From NCBI RefSeq assembly GCF_034424155.1, contig NZ_CP139992.1:2496012-2560011 (forward strand): a stretch of DNA of 64,000 nt, written 5' to 3'. Positions 1 to 9,718 of this stretch are shown one piece after another. The position numbers and the translations under genes are program-made. The first letter of the stretch is position 1, and every line of letters starts with the position of its first letter. The notes beneath the pieces were generated by a model, which saw nothing but the letters and a program-made list of their open reading frames with translations, was not told the origin of the DNA and did not search any database. The DNA comes from Hafnia alvei (lineage in GTDB: Bacteria; Pseudomonadota; Gammaproteobacteria; Enterobacterales; Enterobacteriaceae).

Positions 1-106
1 ACGCCAGCGTTTTCATGGAAACACATGTGCTCATAGGCGTTCGAAACCTTTCACTGCTCTAACATAAAAGAACGTAGAGAGCTATATACTCGGTCTTCCG
101 TCAAAA
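1..106. other. window edge, no gene seen
   Basis: The first 106 bases hold no open frame with a recognisable start. They are the region downstream of the minus-strand gene that ends at 107. I see no clear terminator stem with a T-run. Confidence 0.4.
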
Positions 107-352
107 CTAGTGTGCCTGCTCCTGCTGAGCAAACTTCAACTCAATCAGCGCTATTGCCTTTTGCACGCCGCGCTTGGTGACAGGGTCGATGCTGGCCTTG
201 TCAAAATTGATACTCTTCAGCTGGCTGGCCATTTTTTCGCGCACTTCGGTAGGCGCAATCACGTCAATGACGTCTAAAATCTGCTTAATCACCAGCTGGC
301 AGGCAACCAGATCGGACGCCAGTTCTTCACTCTCAGTCAGCATCTGAGACAT
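107..352 (-). CDS. small protein, possibly DUF2594 (YecF-like)
   Basis: An 81-residue, mostly helical protein with no signal peptide or membrane segment, so probably cytoplasmic. The start ATG at 352 is preceded on the minus strand by a good AAGGA ribosome site, which supports a real gene. The pattern ELA..V..........L, then KM..QL..I, resembles the E. coli YecF/DUF2594 family as I remember it, but similarity is weak and no function is assigned. It lies 66 bases downstream of yciO on the same strand and could share its transcript. Confidence 0.5.
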   Translation of the reverse strand: MSQMLTESEELASDLVACQLVIKQILDVIDVIAPTEVREKMASQLKSINFDKASIDPVTKRGVQKAIALIELKFAQQEQAH

Positions 353-418
353 ACTTTTTCCTTTTTGAATTCAAATTTACACGTGTGAAATCAACAGAGT
401 ATTTTTCCCTGCGGGTTT

Positions 419-1039
419 TTACATAAATGGCTTCGGATCGCCCGCGCCAACGCGCACCACTTCCGGTGAATCTTCGGTCAGATCAATCACCGTGGTTGGC
501 TGCTGGCCTAAGAAACCACCGTGGATCACCAAGTCCACCACTTTACCCAGTGAATCTTGGATCTCTTCTGGATCGGATTCTGCAAAGTCATTGCCCGGCA
601 GCATCAGCGTGGTCGACATTAACGGCTCACCGAGTGCAGCCAACAGATCCAGCGCAATTGGGTTTGACGGCACGCGCAAACCAATCGTCTTACGCTTTTC
701 GCTCATTAGGCGACGCGGCACTTCTTTCGTGGCTTTCAGAATAAACGTGTAGTTGCCCGGCGTATTATTCTTGATAAGACGAAATGCGGTGTTATCAACA
801 AACGCATAGGTCGAGATTTCAGACAGATCGCGACACACCAAGGTGAAGTTATGATTGCTGTCTAACTGACGGATACGGCAAATACGTTCCATCGCGTTTT
901 TCTCACCCAGCATGCAACCCAGCGCATAGCCGGAGTCCGTTGGATAGACGATAACGCCGCCCTTACGCAGAACTTCCACACACTGACTAATCAGGCGCGG
1001 CTGAGGGTTATCCGGGTGAATATAAAAAAGCTGACTCAT
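419..1039 (-). CDS. yciO: YciO, Sua5/YciO/YrdC family protein
   Basis: A 206-residue cytoplasmic protein, the same length as E. coli YciO. The fold is that of L-threonylcarbamoyladenylate synthases (TsaC/Sua5), which make the threonylcarbamoyl-AMP used for tRNA t6A. YciO is a paralogue whose physiological role is less certain. Visible family features are the N-terminal GGVIVYPTDSGYALGC segment, a KxxxR-rich central part, and TTVIDLTED with PEVVRVGAG near the C-terminus. The start ATG at 1039 has a clear GAGGAA ribosome site. It lies just downstream of rnm, with 57 bases between them, on the same strand, as in E. coli. Confidence 0.93.
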   Translation of the reverse strand: MSQLFYIHPDNPQPRLISQCVEVLRKGGVIVYPTDSGYALGCMLGEKNAMERICRIRQLDSNHNFTLVCRDLSEISTYAFVDNTAFRLIKNNTPGNYTFILKATKEVPRRLMSEKRKTIGLRVPSNPIALDLLAALGEPLMSTTLMLPGNDFAESDPEEIQDSLGKVVDLVIHGGFLGQQPTTVIDLTEDSPEVVRVGAGDPKPFM

Positions 1040-1096
1040 TGTAATTCCTCATTATTCAGGACGCTGTCGATAGCTCAGAAAGATCAATAGCCTAAG

Positions 1097-1981
1097 TTAC
1101 CAATCTCGCCATACAGGCTCAACGCCCGTCGGGAGCCACAATTTGCGGCCCAACTCAATCCATGCGCAGGGCTGGTGAAAATCAGAGCCCTGCGAAGCTA
1201 ATAGCCCGAACTGCAACGCATACGCGGCCAGCTGCGAACGTTCATTAGGGGCTTGTTGGCACTGTGCGACTTCCATCGCATCGCCACCCCAGCTTTTAAA
1301 ATCGGCAAGCAGACGTTTCAACCACTTGTTGCTTAGCTGATAGCGGCCCGGATGGGCCACCACGGCCTGTCCACCCGCATGGTGAATCGCAACGATGGCC
1401 TCTTCAATTGTACACCACTGAGGCGGAGCGTAACCGGTTTTACCACGCGCAAGATAATGTTTGAAAACACCCCCAACGTTGGTTGCATAGCCTTGCTCAA
1501 CAAGATAGCGGGCAAAGTGACCACGTGTGATCTCAGCACCATCGGCGATACGCGTCGCTCCCTCAAGCGCTCCGGGAATACGCGCTTTCTCAAGCCGCAG
1601 CGCGATCTCTTTCGCACGCGCCTGACGCCGAGTCACCTGTTCACTCAGCAACGTTTGTAACTCAGCGCTGTCAATATCGACGTTAAGCCCAACAATGTGG
1701 ATTTCATGATTCTCCCACAGCGTTGAAATTTCCACACCCGCAATCAGCTCAAGTTCAAGCTCTTGCTCAACAATAGCTTGGCGTGCGGCGGGAATGCCTG
1801 CCGTAGTGTCGTGATCGGTGATTGCCAACGTGGTCACGCCCATTTCTGCAGCGCGAGACACCAACTCTGCGCTAGAAAGTAAACCATCAGATGCCGTGGT
1901 GTGGCTGTGCAGGTCAAACAGGGGTTGAGGTGACAGCGTCACTTCTTCTGATTCAAGCAGTGTATCTTGCAAAATAGCCAT
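1097..1981 (-). CDS. rnm: RNase AM, 5'-3' exoribonuclease (YciV/TrpH)
   Basis: A 294-residue PHP-domain metal-dependent phosphoesterase. The E. coli orthologue, RNase AM, trims the 5' ends of rRNAs and degrades short RNAs and 3',5'-bisphosphate nucleotides. Metal-binding PHP motifs are visible: DLHSHTTASDG near residues 23-33, AITDHDT near 52-58, GVEIS near 80, HPGR near 200, and SQGSDFHQP near 260. It is cytoplasmic. It is divergent from the trp operon, with about 230 bases between them, and probably co-transcribed with yciO. The ribosome site before ATG 1981 is weak, so the exact start is less sure. Confidence 0.93.
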   Translation of the reverse strand: MAILQDTLLESEEVTLSPQPLFDLHSHTTASDGLLSSAELVSRAAEMGVTTLAITDHDTTAGIPAARQAIVEQELELELIAGVEISTLWENHEIHIVGLNVDIDSAELQTLLSEQVTRRQARAKEIALRLEKARIPGALEGATRIADGAEITRGHFARYLVEQGYATNVGGVFKHYLARGKTGYAPPQWCTIEEAIVAIHHAGGQAVVAHPGRYQLSNKWLKRLLADFKSWGGDAMEVAQCQQAPNERSQLAAYALQFGLLASQGSDFHQPCAWIELGRKLWLPTGVEPVWRDW

Positions 1982-2120
1982 CCTATTGCGGTATCTGGCC
2001 CTATCATACCTAGGATGCCTAGCCGAGCGCTAACCTATTCACCTAATTCCTAAATCATTCTCTTACGCTGTACTCCTTTTCTTATTTCTCCTGGATTGAA
2101 ATTTATTCATTTAAAAGGTG

Positions 2121-2149
2121 TTGACACATAACCATGAAACTAGTTTACT
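2121..2149 (+). promoter_or_regulatory. trp promoter
   Basis: The -35 hexamer TTGACA (2121-2126) is exact. A 17-base spacer leads to the -10 hexamer TTTACT (2144-2149), which corresponds to TTAACT in E. coli trp. The -10 lies inside the TrpR operator, as in E. coli. Confidence 0.9.
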
Positions 2150-2154
2150 AGTAC
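2137..2154 (+). promoter_or_regulatory. TrpR operator
   Basis: The palindrome ACTAGTTTACTAGT lies in the window 2137-2154 and matches the known TrpR operator core ACTAGTTAACTAGT except at one position. It overlaps the -10 element, so tryptophan-bound TrpR would exclude RNA polymerase. This is sequence recognition; binding was not tested. Confidence 0.9.
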
Positions 2155-2212
2155 GCAGGTTCGGTACTAACCCACACTTTTTTAGTATCGACAGAAAATT
2201 AAGGTGAATGAG

Positions 2213-2317
2213 ATGCGTAAGATTTCTTTAAACGGTCAGTTTTCAAATCAGGTGCAGGTGTCCGCAATGACCCTTTCTGCACGTTGGTGGCGCGACTCAT
2301 TCGGTTGGGCGGAGTAA
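2213..2317 (+). CDS. trpL: trp operon leader peptide TrpL
   Basis: A 34-codon leader peptide with ribosome site AAGGTG at 2201-2206. Codons 25 and 26 are tandem Trp (TGG TGG at 2285-2290) followed by CGC, as in E. coli TrpL, and a third Trp codon is at 2306. It is much longer than the 14-residue E. coli peptide. An internal ATG at codon 19 could give a 16-residue form, but 2213 has the better ribosome site. Ribosome stalling at the tandem Trp codons is expected to favour the antiterminator over the hairpin at 2350-2366. Confidence 0.88.
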   Translation: MRKISLNGQFSNQVQVSAMTLSARWWRDSFGWAE

Positions 2318-2349
2318 CTGTGTTACGGATATGACATCCAGCACATCCC

Positions 2350-2372
2350 GCCCGCACCCTGCGGGCTTTTTT
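2350..2372 (+). terminator. trp attenuator
   Basis: Stem GCCCGCA (2350-2356) pairs with TGCGGGC (2360-2366) around a three-base loop and is followed by six T. A competing antiterminator is visible: GGGCGG (2307-2312) can pair with CCGCCC (2348-2353), and TGTG (2319-2322) with CACA (2342-2345). This is the classic 2:3 versus 3:4 choice of the trp leader. Confidence 0.92.
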
Positions 2373-2433
2373 ATAGCCAAAATTCAGCAAAAAACTCTTT
2401 TTAAAGAACACTAGCGAACAAGCGGACATAATA

Positions 2434-3996
2434 ATGACTTCAACAAAACCCACTTTGACCTTGTTAACGCAAACGGCAGCCTATCGTAACGATCCAACGA
2501 CGCTGTTTCACCTGCTGTGTGGCGCTCGCCCCGCAACGTTGCTGTTAGAATCTGCCGAGATCGACAACAAACAGGATCTGAAAAGCCTGCTGGTTATCGA
2601 TAGCGCCCTGCGTATTACCGCGATGGGCCGCAGCGTCACCCTTCAGGCATTGACCGAAAACGGTCGTGGCCTGCTTCCGTTGTTAGACGCGGCATTGCCC
2701 GCAGATGTTGAAAACGAGATATCCCCAAACCAGCGCGTTCTGCATTTCCCTGCCATTGATACTTTGCAAGATGAAGATGCGCGTTTGAAATCACGCTCGG
2801 TGTTTGACGCACTGCGTACTCTGCTCACGCTGGTTATCGTGCCTGAACAGGAACGTGAGGCCATGTTTATCGGGGGCCTGTTCGCCTATAATTTGGTGGC
2901 GGGCTTTGAAAATCTTGCGGCACTAAACAGCGATCAGCGTTGCCCTGATTTTTGCTTCTATCTGGCTGAAACCTTGTTGGTACTCGATCACCAGCACCGC
3001 AGCGCTCGCCTGCAAGCCTCCGTGTTTACAGAGAATGCCGCTGAAGCACAGCGCCTACAGGCTCGTTTAGAGCAGCTAACCCAGCAGATGACGCAAGAGG
3101 CTGCGCCAATTACCCATCCTCGCGTTGAGAATATGCAGCTGAGCTGCAATTTGAGCGACGACGCTTTTGGTGCCGTTGTCAGCCAAATGCAGCAGGCCAT
3201 CCGTATCGGCGAAATTTTCCAAGTGGTGCCTTCACGCCGTTTCAGTCTGCCGTGCCCTTCTCCACTGGCGGCATACCATACGCTGAAACACAGCAATCCA
3301 AGCCCGTACATGTTCTTCATGCAGGATAACGATTTTTCTCTGTTCGGCGCCTCACCAGAAAGCGCGTTGAAATATGACGCGACCAATCGCCAGATTGAAA
3401 TCTATCCAATTGCAGGCACCCGCCCACGCGGACGCCGCGCCGACGGTGAATTAGATCGCGACTTAGACAGCCGCATTGAGCTTGAAATGCGTACCGACCA
3501 TAAAGAACTGGCGGAGCATCTAATGCTGGTCGATCTGGCGCGTAACGATCTGGCGCGCATTTGCGAACCAGGCTCACGCTATGTCGCAGACCTGACCAAA
3601 GTTGACCGTTACTCGTTCGTCATGCACTTAGTTTCTCGGGTGGTCGGCACCCTGCGCCAAGATCTGGATGTGCTGCACGCCTATCAGGCCTGCATGAATA
3701 TGGGCACCCTGAGCGGCGCACCAAAAATTCGTGCCATGCAATTAATTTCACAGGCAGAACAAACTCGCCGTGGTAGCTACGGGGGCGCCGTGGGCTATTT
3801 CACCGCACACGGTGATTTAGATACCTGCATCGTGATCCGCTCGGCCTACGTAGAAGACGGTATTGCCACCGTTCAAGCCGGTGCTGGCGTTGTTTTAGAT
3901 TCTGTTCCACAGGCGGAAGCCGACGAAACCCGTAATAAAGCCCGTGCAGTGCTGCGAGCCATCGCCACCGCTCATCACGTGAAAGAGGTGTTCTAA
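2434..3996 (+). CDS. trpE: anthranilate synthase component I
   Basis: This 520-residue subunit converts chorismate and ammonia to anthranilate, the first committed step of tryptophan synthesis, in complex with TrpG. The chorismate-binding domain is obvious in the C-terminal half ([10 protein letters not shown], the [16 protein letters not shown] segment, [19 protein letters not shown]). The N-terminal LLLESAEI motif near residue 35 corresponds to the tryptophan feedback site. It is the first structural gene of the operon. Its stop TAA shares a base with the trpG start (TAATG), so the two are probably translationally coupled and made in equal amounts. Confidence 0.98.
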   Translation: MTSTKPTLTLLTQTAAYRNDPTTLFHLLCGARPATLLLESAEIDNKQDLKSLLVIDSALRITAMGRSVTLQALTENGRGLLPLLDAALPADVENEISPNQRVLHFPAIDTLQDEDARLKSRSVFDALRTLLTLVIVPEQEREAMFIGGLFAYNLVAGFENLAALNSDQRCPDFCFYLAETLLVLDHQHRSARLQASVFTENAAEAQRLQARLEQLTQQMTQEAAPITHPRVENMQLSCNLSDDAFGAVVSQMQQAIRIGEIFQVVPSRRFSLPCPSPLAAYHTLKHSNPSPYMFFMQDNDFSLFGASPESALKYDATNRQIEIYPIAGTRPRGRRADGELDRDLDSRIELEMRTDHKELAEHLMLVDLARNDLARICEPGSRYVADLTKVDRYSFVMHLVSRVVGTLRQDLDVLHAYQACMNMGTLSGAPKIRAMQLISQAEQTRRGSYGGAVGYFTAHGDLDTCIVIRSAYVEDGIATVQAGAGVVLDSVPQAEADETRNKARAVLRAIATAHHVKEVF

Positions 3997-4574
3997 TGGC
4001 TGACATTCTTCTGCTCGACAATATCGACTCATTTACCTACAACTTGGTCGATCAGCTGCGCTCTAGCGGCCACCGCGTGGTGATTTACCGTAATCAAATT
4101 CCTGCGGATGTGATTATCAGCAAACTGGCTGAAATGGAAAATCCGGTACTGATGCTCTCTCCAGGCCCCGGCACACCGTCTGAAGCCGGATGTATGCCTG
4201 AGCTATTAACTAAGCTGCGCGGCAAATTGCCTATCATCGGCATTTGTCTGGGTCATCAAGCGATTGTGGAAACCTACGGCGGCCACGTGGGTCAAGCGGG
4301 TGAAATCCTGCATGGCAAAGCATCGCAGGTTGAACACGACGGCGAAGGCATGTTTGCCGGTTTGCCTTCTCCGCTGCCGGTTGCACGCTACCACTCACTG
4401 GTCGGCAGCCAGATCCCGCAAGGGTTAACGGTCAATGCCACCTTTAACGGCATGGTGATGGCTGTTCGTCAGGATGAAGATCGCGTATGTGGTTTCCAGT
4501 TCCACCCAGAATCCATTCTTACTACTCAAGGCGCTCGTTTGTTAGAGCAGACGTTGGCTTGGGCATTAGTCTAA
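3996..4574 (+). CDS. trpG: anthranilate synthase component II (glutamine amidotransferase)
   Basis: A 192-residue class I glutamine amidotransferase that supplies ammonia to TrpE. The triad is visible: nucleophile Cys in GICLGHQAI near residue 85, and His-Glu in FQFHPESI near 170. The oxyanion motif [11 protein letters not shown] is near residue 55. Unlike E. coli, where TrpG is fused to TrpD, this is a stand-alone gene with a stop codon and a 61-base gap before trpD, an arrangement also known from Serratia and Yersinia. The start overlaps the trpE stop. Confidence 0.97.
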   Translation: MADILLLDNIDSFTYNLVDQLRSSGHRVVIYRNQIPADVIISKLAEMENPVLMLSPGPGTPSEAGCMPELLTKLRGKLPIIGICLGHQAIVETYGGHVGQAGEILHGKASQVEHDGEGMFAGLPSPLPVARYHSLVGSQIPQGLTVNATFNGMVMAVRQDEDRVCGFQFHPESILTTQGARLLEQTLAWALV

Positions 4575-4635
4575 ATACGATAAATATAAACAAAATCAAA
4601 AGACTAACTTATAAAGAATTGACGGAGTAAACACC

Positions 4636-5670
4636 ATGCAAGCCACATTGATCAAACCAACTATTTTTACGCATCAGCCTATTTTAGAAAAACTGTTCAA
4701 ATCGCAGTCGATGACGCAAGAAGAAAGCCACCAGCTATTTGCCGCTATCGTGCGCGGTGAGTTAGAAGACAGCCAACTGGCAGCGGCGCTGATTAGCATG
4801 AAAATGCGCGGTGAACGTCCTGAAGAAATTGCGGGGGCTGCCAGCGCCCTATTAGCTGATGCCCAACCGTTCCCGCGCCCAGACTATGACTTTGCGGATA
4901 TCGTTGGCACCGGCGGCGACGGTACGAACAGCATCAACATCTCTACCGCGAGCGCTTTTGTCGCGGCCAGCTGCGGCGCTAAAGTGGCTAAACATGGCAA
5001 CCGCAGCGTTTCCAGCCGTTCAGGATCGTCTGATTTATTACAGGCCTTTGGCATTCGCTTAGACATGAGCGCCGAAGATTCACGCCAAGCGCTAGATGAT
5101 TTAAATGTCTGTTTCCTGTTTGCGCCGCAGTATCACACCGGTTTTCGCCACGCGATGCCGGTTCGCCAACAGCTGAAAACCCGCACCATTTTTAACGTGC
5201 TCGGCCCACTGATTAACCCTGCGCGTCCACCTAAGGCCCTGATCGGCGTTTACAGCCCTGAATTGGTGTTGCCGATTGCTCAGGCGCTAAAAGTGTTGGG
5301 CTATAAGAATGCCGCGGTGGTTCACGGGGGGGGAATGGACGAAGTGGCTATTCACGCACCGACGCAGGTGGCTGAGTTAAACAACGGTGAAATCGAAAGC
5401 TATCAGCTTTCTCCGCAAGATTTTGGCTTACAGAGTTATTCGCTGAATGCGTTACAAGGCGGAACCCCAGAAGAAAATCGTGACATTCTGGCGCGCTTAT
5501 TACAAGGTAAAGGTGATGCAGCGCACGCTGCGGCAGTCGCCGCTAACGTAGCTTTGCTGTTGAAATTGTTCGGTCAGGATAATCTGCGCCACAACGCGCA
5601 GCTGGCACTGGAAACCATCAGAAGCGGGACAGCATTTGAGCGAGTGACCGCATTGGCAGCACGAGGCTGA
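4636..5670 (+). CDS. trpD: anthranilate phosphoribosyltransferase
   Basis: A 344-residue enzyme that transfers phosphoribose from PRPP to anthranilate. The PRPP-binding signature [14 protein letters not shown] is near residues 91-104, with KHGNRSVSS a little further on. The ribosome site GGAG lies before ATG 4636. It is separated from trpG by 61 bases of AT-rich sequence, so it carries its own translation start. Two bases separate its stop from the trpCF start, which suggests tight coupling. Confidence 0.97.
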   Translation: MQATLIKPTIFTHQPILEKLFKSQSMTQEESHQLFAAIVRGELEDSQLAAALISMKMRGERPEEIAGAASALLADAQPFPRPDYDFADIVGTGGDGTNSINISTASAFVAASCGAKVAKHGNRSVSSRSGSSDLLQAFGIRLDMSAEDSRQALDDLNVCFLFAPQYHTGFRHAMPVRQQLKTRTIFNVLGPLINPARPPKALIGVYSPELVLPIAQALKVLGYKNAAVVHGGGMDEVAIHAPTQVAELNNGEIESYQLSPQDFGLQSYSLNALQGGTPEENRDILARLLQGKGDAAHAAAVAANVALLLKLFGQDNLRHNAQLALETIRSGTAFERVTALAARG

Positions 5671-5672
5671 GT

Positions 5673-7061
5673 ATGTTGCAAGGTAATCTTTCACCACAGA
5701 AGCAAGAAACCGTATTAAATCGCATCGTTAGCGATAAAGTCGTCTGGGTTGAAGCACGTCAATCCCAACAGCCTCTGGAGAGTTTCCGCGGGAGCATTGA
5801 GCCGTCATCGCGTTCGTTTTACGACGCGCTGGCGGGCAACCGTACCGCGTTCATTCTGGAATGCAAAAAAGCCTCGCCGTCAAAAGGCGTGATCCGTGAA
5901 AACTTTAATCCGGTTGAAATCGCCACGTTATATCGCGATTTTGCCGCAGCAATCTCGGTGTTAACGGACGAAAAATATTTTCAGGGCGACTTTGACTACC
6001 TACGTCAGGTCAGCTCCACCGTTCATCAACCGGTGTTGTGCAAAGACTTTGTGATTTCCGAGTATCAAATCTATCTGGCTCGTCATTATCAGGCCGATGC
6101 GATTTTACTCATGCTCTCCGTGCTTGATGATGAGCAGTACCAACATCTGGCCGCCGTAGCTCATAGCTTAAATATGGGCGTATTAACGGAAGCCAGCAAT
6201 GAAGAAGAGCTGGATCGCGCTATCGCCTTGAAGGCCAAGGTGGTCGGTATCAATAACCGTGACCTGCGCGATCTGTCGATTGATTTAAACCGCACGCGCC
6301 AAATGGCACCGCGTTTGCCGCAGGGTGTGACCGTTATTAGCGAGTCAGGCATCCATACCTACAGCCAGATCCGTGAACTGAGCCACTTTGCCAACGGATT
6401 CTTGATTGGCAGCGCGTTGATGTCTGAGCCTGATTTAAGCCTGGCGTTACGCCGCGTGCTGTTGGGAGATAACAAAGTCTGCGGCCTGACTCGCGCCGAA
6501 GATGCGGCCACTGCCTACAACGCCGGAGCCGTATACGGCGGTTTGATTTTCGTTGGCAGCTCGCCGCGCTACGTTGACATCACTCAGGCACGTGAAGTGA
6601 TTGCCGCTGCGCCATTGAAATACGTTGGCGTGTTCCGCAACGCCAAACTGGAAACGGTTCGACTCACCGTTGAGCGTCTCGCGCTGCATGCCGTTCAGCT
6701 TCACGGGGATGAATCACAGGAATATATCCGCGAGCTGCGTCAGCTATTGCCGGTTAACTGCCAGATTTGGAAAGCGATCAGCATCAGCGACCACATTCCT
6801 GCGCGTAATTTGCTGCATGTTGACCGCTATGTTTTCGATAATGGCAACGGCGGCACCGGTGAATCCTTTGATTGGAATCTGTTGGCAGGGAAAACGTTGG
6901 ATAACGTCATGCTCGCCGGTGGTCTTAACGCCAGCAACTGCATTCTTGCCGCGAAGCTTGGCAGTGCGGGACTTGATTTCAACTCTGGCGTAGAAACCGC
7001 GCCCGGCATTAAAGATCAGCAAAAACTAGAAGCCGTATTTCAAACGCTGCGCGCTTATTAA
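5673..7061 (+). CDS. trpC: bifunctional indole-3-glycerol phosphate synthase / phosphoribosylanthranilate isomerase
   Basis: A 462-residue fusion of two TIM barrels, as in other enterics. The N-terminal half (about 1-255) is indole-glycerol-phosphate synthase, shown by [30 protein letters not shown] and VISESGI. The C-terminal half (about 256-462) is phosphoribosylanthranilate isomerase (TrpF), shown by KVCGLTR with the catalytic Cys, VQLHGDE and MLAGGLN. Together they carry out steps 3 and 4 of the tryptophan branch. The start ATG at 5673 comes two bases after the trpD stop. Confidence 0.97.
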   Translation: MLQGNLSPQKQETVLNRIVSDKVVWVEARQSQQPLESFRGSIEPSSRSFYDALAGNRTAFILECKKASPSKGVIRENFNPVEIATLYRDFAAAISVLTDEKYFQGDFDYLRQVSSTVHQPVLCKDFVISEYQIYLARHYQADAILLMLSVLDDEQYQHLAAVAHSLNMGVLTEASNEEELDRAIALKAKVVGINNRDLRDLSIDLNRTRQMAPRLPQGVTVISESGIHTYSQIRELSHFANGFLIGSALMSEPDLSLALRRVLLGDNKVCGLTRAEDAATAYNAGAVYGGLIFVGSSPRYVDITQAREVIAAAPLKYVGVFRNAKLETVRLTVERLALHAVQLHGDESQEYIRELRQLLPVNCQIWKAISISDHIPARNLLHVDRYVFDNGNGGTGESFDWNLLAGKTLDNVMLAGGLNASNCILAAKLGSAGLDFNSGVETAPGIKDQQKLEAVFQTLRAY

Positions 7062-7090
7062 TTAAATCAATAATTAGGTTGGTACATAAC

Positions 7091-8281
7091 ATGACACTAC
7101 TAAACCCCTATTTCGGCGAATTTGGCGGAATGTACGTTCCCCAGATCTTGATGCCAGCACTGAAGCAATTAGAAGAAGCCTTTGTCAGCGCGCAGAAAGA
7201 TCCTGAGTTTCAAGCACAGTTCATCGATTTATTGAAAAACTATGCAGGCCGCCCTACTGCACTGACGCTGTGCCGTAACTTAACCAAAGGCACTAAAACT
7301 AAGCTGTACCTGAAACGTGAAGACCTGCTGCACGGCGGCGCGCATAAAACTAACCAAGTGCTGGGCCAAGCATTGTTGGCTAAGCGCATGGGCAAAACAG
7401 AAATTATCGCCGAAACAGGCGCTGGACAACACGGCGTGGCTTCTGCGCTAGCCTGTGCCCTGCTCGGTCTGAAATGCCGCGTATATATGGGTGCTAAGGA
7501 CATTGAGCGTCAATCGCCAAACGTCTTCCGTATGCGTTTAATGGGCGCAGAGGTTATCTCGGTGACTAGCGGTTCCGCTACGCTGAAAGATGCCTGTAAC
7601 GAGGCGCTGCGCGACTGGTCTGGTTCGTACGATAAAGCACACTACATGCTCGGTACCGCGGCTGGCCCACACCCATACCCAACCATCGTACGCGAATTCC
7701 AGCGCATGATCGGGGAAGAGACCAAGGCACAGATTTTAGGCTTTGAAGGCCGCTTGCCTGATGCGGTTCTCGCCTGTGTTGGCGGCGGTTCGAACGCTAT
7801 CGGCATGTTTGCAGATTTTATCGTCGAAGAATCAGTACGTTTGATCGGCGTTGAGCCCGGTGGATTAGGCATTGAAACCGGACAACACGGCGCACCACTC
7901 AAGCATGGCAAAGTCGGGATCTACTTTGGTATGAAGTCACCGATGATGCAGACCGAAGAAGGCCAAATCGAAGAGTCTTACTCCATCTCTGCGGGCTTAG
8001 ACTTCCCTTCTGTCGGTCCACAGCATGCTTATCTGAACAGCATTGGCCGCGCTGATTACGTGTCCATCACCGATGATGAAGCACTGGATGCCTTCAAACG
8101 TTTGTCGCGTGAAGAAGGTATCATTCCTGCGCTGGAGTCTTCTCACGCCTTAGCGCACGCTTTAAAAATGATTGAGCAAGATCCGGATAAAGAACAACTG
8201 CTGGTGGTGAACCTTTCAGGCCGCGGCGATAAAGACATTTTTACCGTTAACGATATTTTGACTGCGCGGGGAGAAATCTAA
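7091..8281 (+). CDS. trpB: tryptophan synthase beta chain
   Basis: A 396-residue PLP enzyme that condenses indole with serine in the alpha2-beta2 complex. The PLP lysine is in GGAHKTNQ near residue 87, the phosphate-binding loop is GGGSNAIG near 232, and ETGAGQHG is also present. The protein is near-identical to E. coli TrpB. I chose ATG 7091 ([11 protein letters not shown]), which matches the known N-terminus, over an in-frame TTG twelve bases upstream. The stop overlaps the trpA start (TAATG at 8279). Confidence 0.98.
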   Translation: MTLLNPYFGEFGGMYVPQILMPALKQLEEAFVSAQKDPEFQAQFIDLLKNYAGRPTALTLCRNLTKGTKTKLYLKREDLLHGGAHKTNQVLGQALLAKRMGKTEIIAETGAGQHGVASALACALLGLKCRVYMGAKDIERQSPNVFRMRLMGAEVISVTSGSATLKDACNEALRDWSGSYDKAHYMLGTAAGPHPYPTIVREFQRMIGEETKAQILGFEGRLPDAVLACVGGGSNAIGMFADFIVEESVRLIGVEPGGLGIETGQHGAPLKHGKVGIYFGMKSPMMQTEEGQIEESYSISAGLDFPSVGPQHAYLNSIGRADYVSITDDEALDAFKRLSREEGIIPALESSHALAHALKMIEQDPDKEQLLVVNLSGRGDKDIFTVNDILTARGEI

Positions 8282-9087
8282 TGGAACGCTATCAACAACT
8301 GTTCGCTGAACTCAAAACGCGTAATGAAGGTGCTTTCGTTCCTTTCGTCACCCTTGGCGATCCCACTCCCGCGCTCTCTCTGGAGATCGTAAATACCTTA
8401 ATTGATGCCGGTGCCGATGCGTTAGAATTAGGAATACCGTTCTCCGATCCGCTGGCTGACGGCCCAACCATTCAGGACGCAACGCTACGCGCTTTTGCGG
8501 CCGGCGTGACGCCGACGCTCTGTTTCGAACTGCTGGCTGAAATTCGTAAAAAGCATCCACAGATCCCAATTGGCTTACTGATGTATGCCAACTTGGTATT
8601 CCACAACGGAATTGACGAGTTTTATCAGCGTTGTGCCGAAGTTGGCGTGGATTCTGTATTGGTTGCCGACGTGCCAATCGAAGAGTCTATGCCGTTCCGT
8701 CAGGCTGCATTACGCCACGGTATTGCCCCTATTTTCATCTGCCCACCGAACGCCGATGATGATTTGCTGCAAGGCATTTCCGCGCAGGGACAAGGCTACA
8801 CGTATCTGCTTTCTCGCGCTGGCGTTACCGGGGCAGAAACCCGTGCTCAGTTGCCGCTGCATCATTTGGTGGCGCGTTTAGATGAGCTGAAGGCACCGCC
8901 AGCGCTGCAAGGTTTTGGCATCTCTGAACCTTCTCAGGTAAAAGAGGCGCTCGACGCCGGTGCCGCTGGGGCAATTTCTGGATCCGCTATTGTCAAAATC
9001 ATCGAAAAAAACCAGCACCAACCCGATGTAATGCTGAAAAAATTGCATGATTTCGTCAGTGGAATGAAAGCCGCTACCCGTCGTTAA
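8281..9087 (+). CDS. trpA: tryptophan synthase alpha chain
   Basis: A 268-residue TIM barrel, the same length as E. coli TrpA. It cleaves indole-3-glycerol phosphate to indole, which is channelled to TrpB. Visible motifs are PFVTLGDP (start of strand 1), [14 protein letters not shown] with the catalytic Asp, and the flexible-loop region SRAGVTGAE. It is the last gene of the operon. A strong terminator follows about 30 bases downstream. Confidence 0.98.
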   Translation: MERYQQLFAELKTRNEGAFVPFVTLGDPTPALSLEIVNTLIDAGADALELGIPFSDPLADGPTIQDATLRAFAAGVTPTLCFELLAEIRKKHPQIPIGLLMYANLVFHNGIDEFYQRCAEVGVDSVLVADVPIEESMPFRQAALRHGIAPIFICPPNADDDLLQGISAQGQGYTYLLSRAGVTGAETRAQLPLHHLVARLDELKAPPALQGFGISEPSQVKEALDAGAAGAISGSAIVKIIEKNQHQPDVMLKKLHDFVSGMKAATRR

Positions 9088-9117
9088 GATAGCCGTTTAG
9101 ATAAACATCACCTCAAC

Positions 9118-9151
9118 AACCGTGCCGTATTCGTACCGCACGGTTTTTTTG
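9118..9151 (+). terminator. trp operon terminator
   Basis: AACCGTGC (9118-9125) pairs with GCACGGTT (9138-9145), followed by a run of T. It ends the trpEGDCFBA transcript. Confidence 0.9.
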
Positions 9152-9286
9152 TATTAGTGACGCTTACATATTGATAAGCCTGTTTTTTAAAAATGGATTA
9201 TAGTGATTACGGATGACATGACGACTAATCATTAGATTAGGTTTTAAATCGGTCGTTCCAACTATAAACAGCAAGGAGAAACATTG

Positions 9287-9601
9287 ATGAAATGGGTTAA
9301 AGCGATTACCACTTTTTGCGCAGCGGCGATTTTTTCTGTTGCATTGGCAGGCTGTGCGCCAACGGCCAAACAGGAAGGCACCGGCGGTTATATTGATGAT
9401 ACCGTTATTACGACCAAGGTGAAGTCTGCACTATTGGCAGAGAAATCTCTCAAATCAACCGAAATCAGCGTTGAAACCTTCAAAGGCCGCGTGCAGTTGA
9501 GCGGTTTTGTTTCTTCATCTGCGGATGCCAACCGTGCAGTTTCCGTCGCAAAAACGGTGAAAGGCGTGCGCGTTGTTGAAAACGATATGCGAGTTAAGTA
9601 A
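9287..9601 (+). CDS. single BON-domain lipoprotein
   Basis: A 104-residue lipoprotein. Its signal peptide ends in LAGC, so the Cys near residue 23 would be acylated. The rest is one BON domain, with IDDTVITTKVKSALL and GRVQLSGFV followed by VKGVRVVENDM, the pattern of OsmY, DolP and related envelope proteins. I chose ATG 9287 over the adjacent TTG because AAGGAGA lies at proper distance. BON proteins bind phospholipid at the envelope and are often stress-induced, but the exact role here is unknown. It is monocistronic, flanked by terminators. Confidence 0.85.
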   Translation: MKWVKAITTFCAAAIFSVALAGCAPTAKQEGTGGYIDDTVITTKVKSALLAEKSLKSTEISVETFKGRVQLSGFVSSSADANRAVSVAKTVKGVRVVENDMRVK

Positions 9602-9616
9602 CCGCTTCTCGCGATC

Positions 9617-9643
9617 AAAAAAGGCGCTTTACGCGCCTTTTTT
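9617..9643. terminator. bidirectional terminator
   Basis: GGCGC (9623-9627) and GCGCC (9633-9637) form a stem flanked by A6 on one side and T-rich sequence on the other. It serves the BON lipoprotein on the plus strand and possibly ompW on the minus strand. Confidence 0.85.
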
Positions 9644-9718
9644 ATTGTCTGTAACTTTTTGTCTGCTTTCTGCGTCTGCAACACTGAACGTTTTATTGTC
9701 CCTGCTACACACTTCTGA

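Noticed and set aside
1352..1660. Plus-strand 102-codon frame inside rnm
   Set aside because: It is a shadow of the minus-strand PHP-domain gene, with no ribosome site or family pattern.
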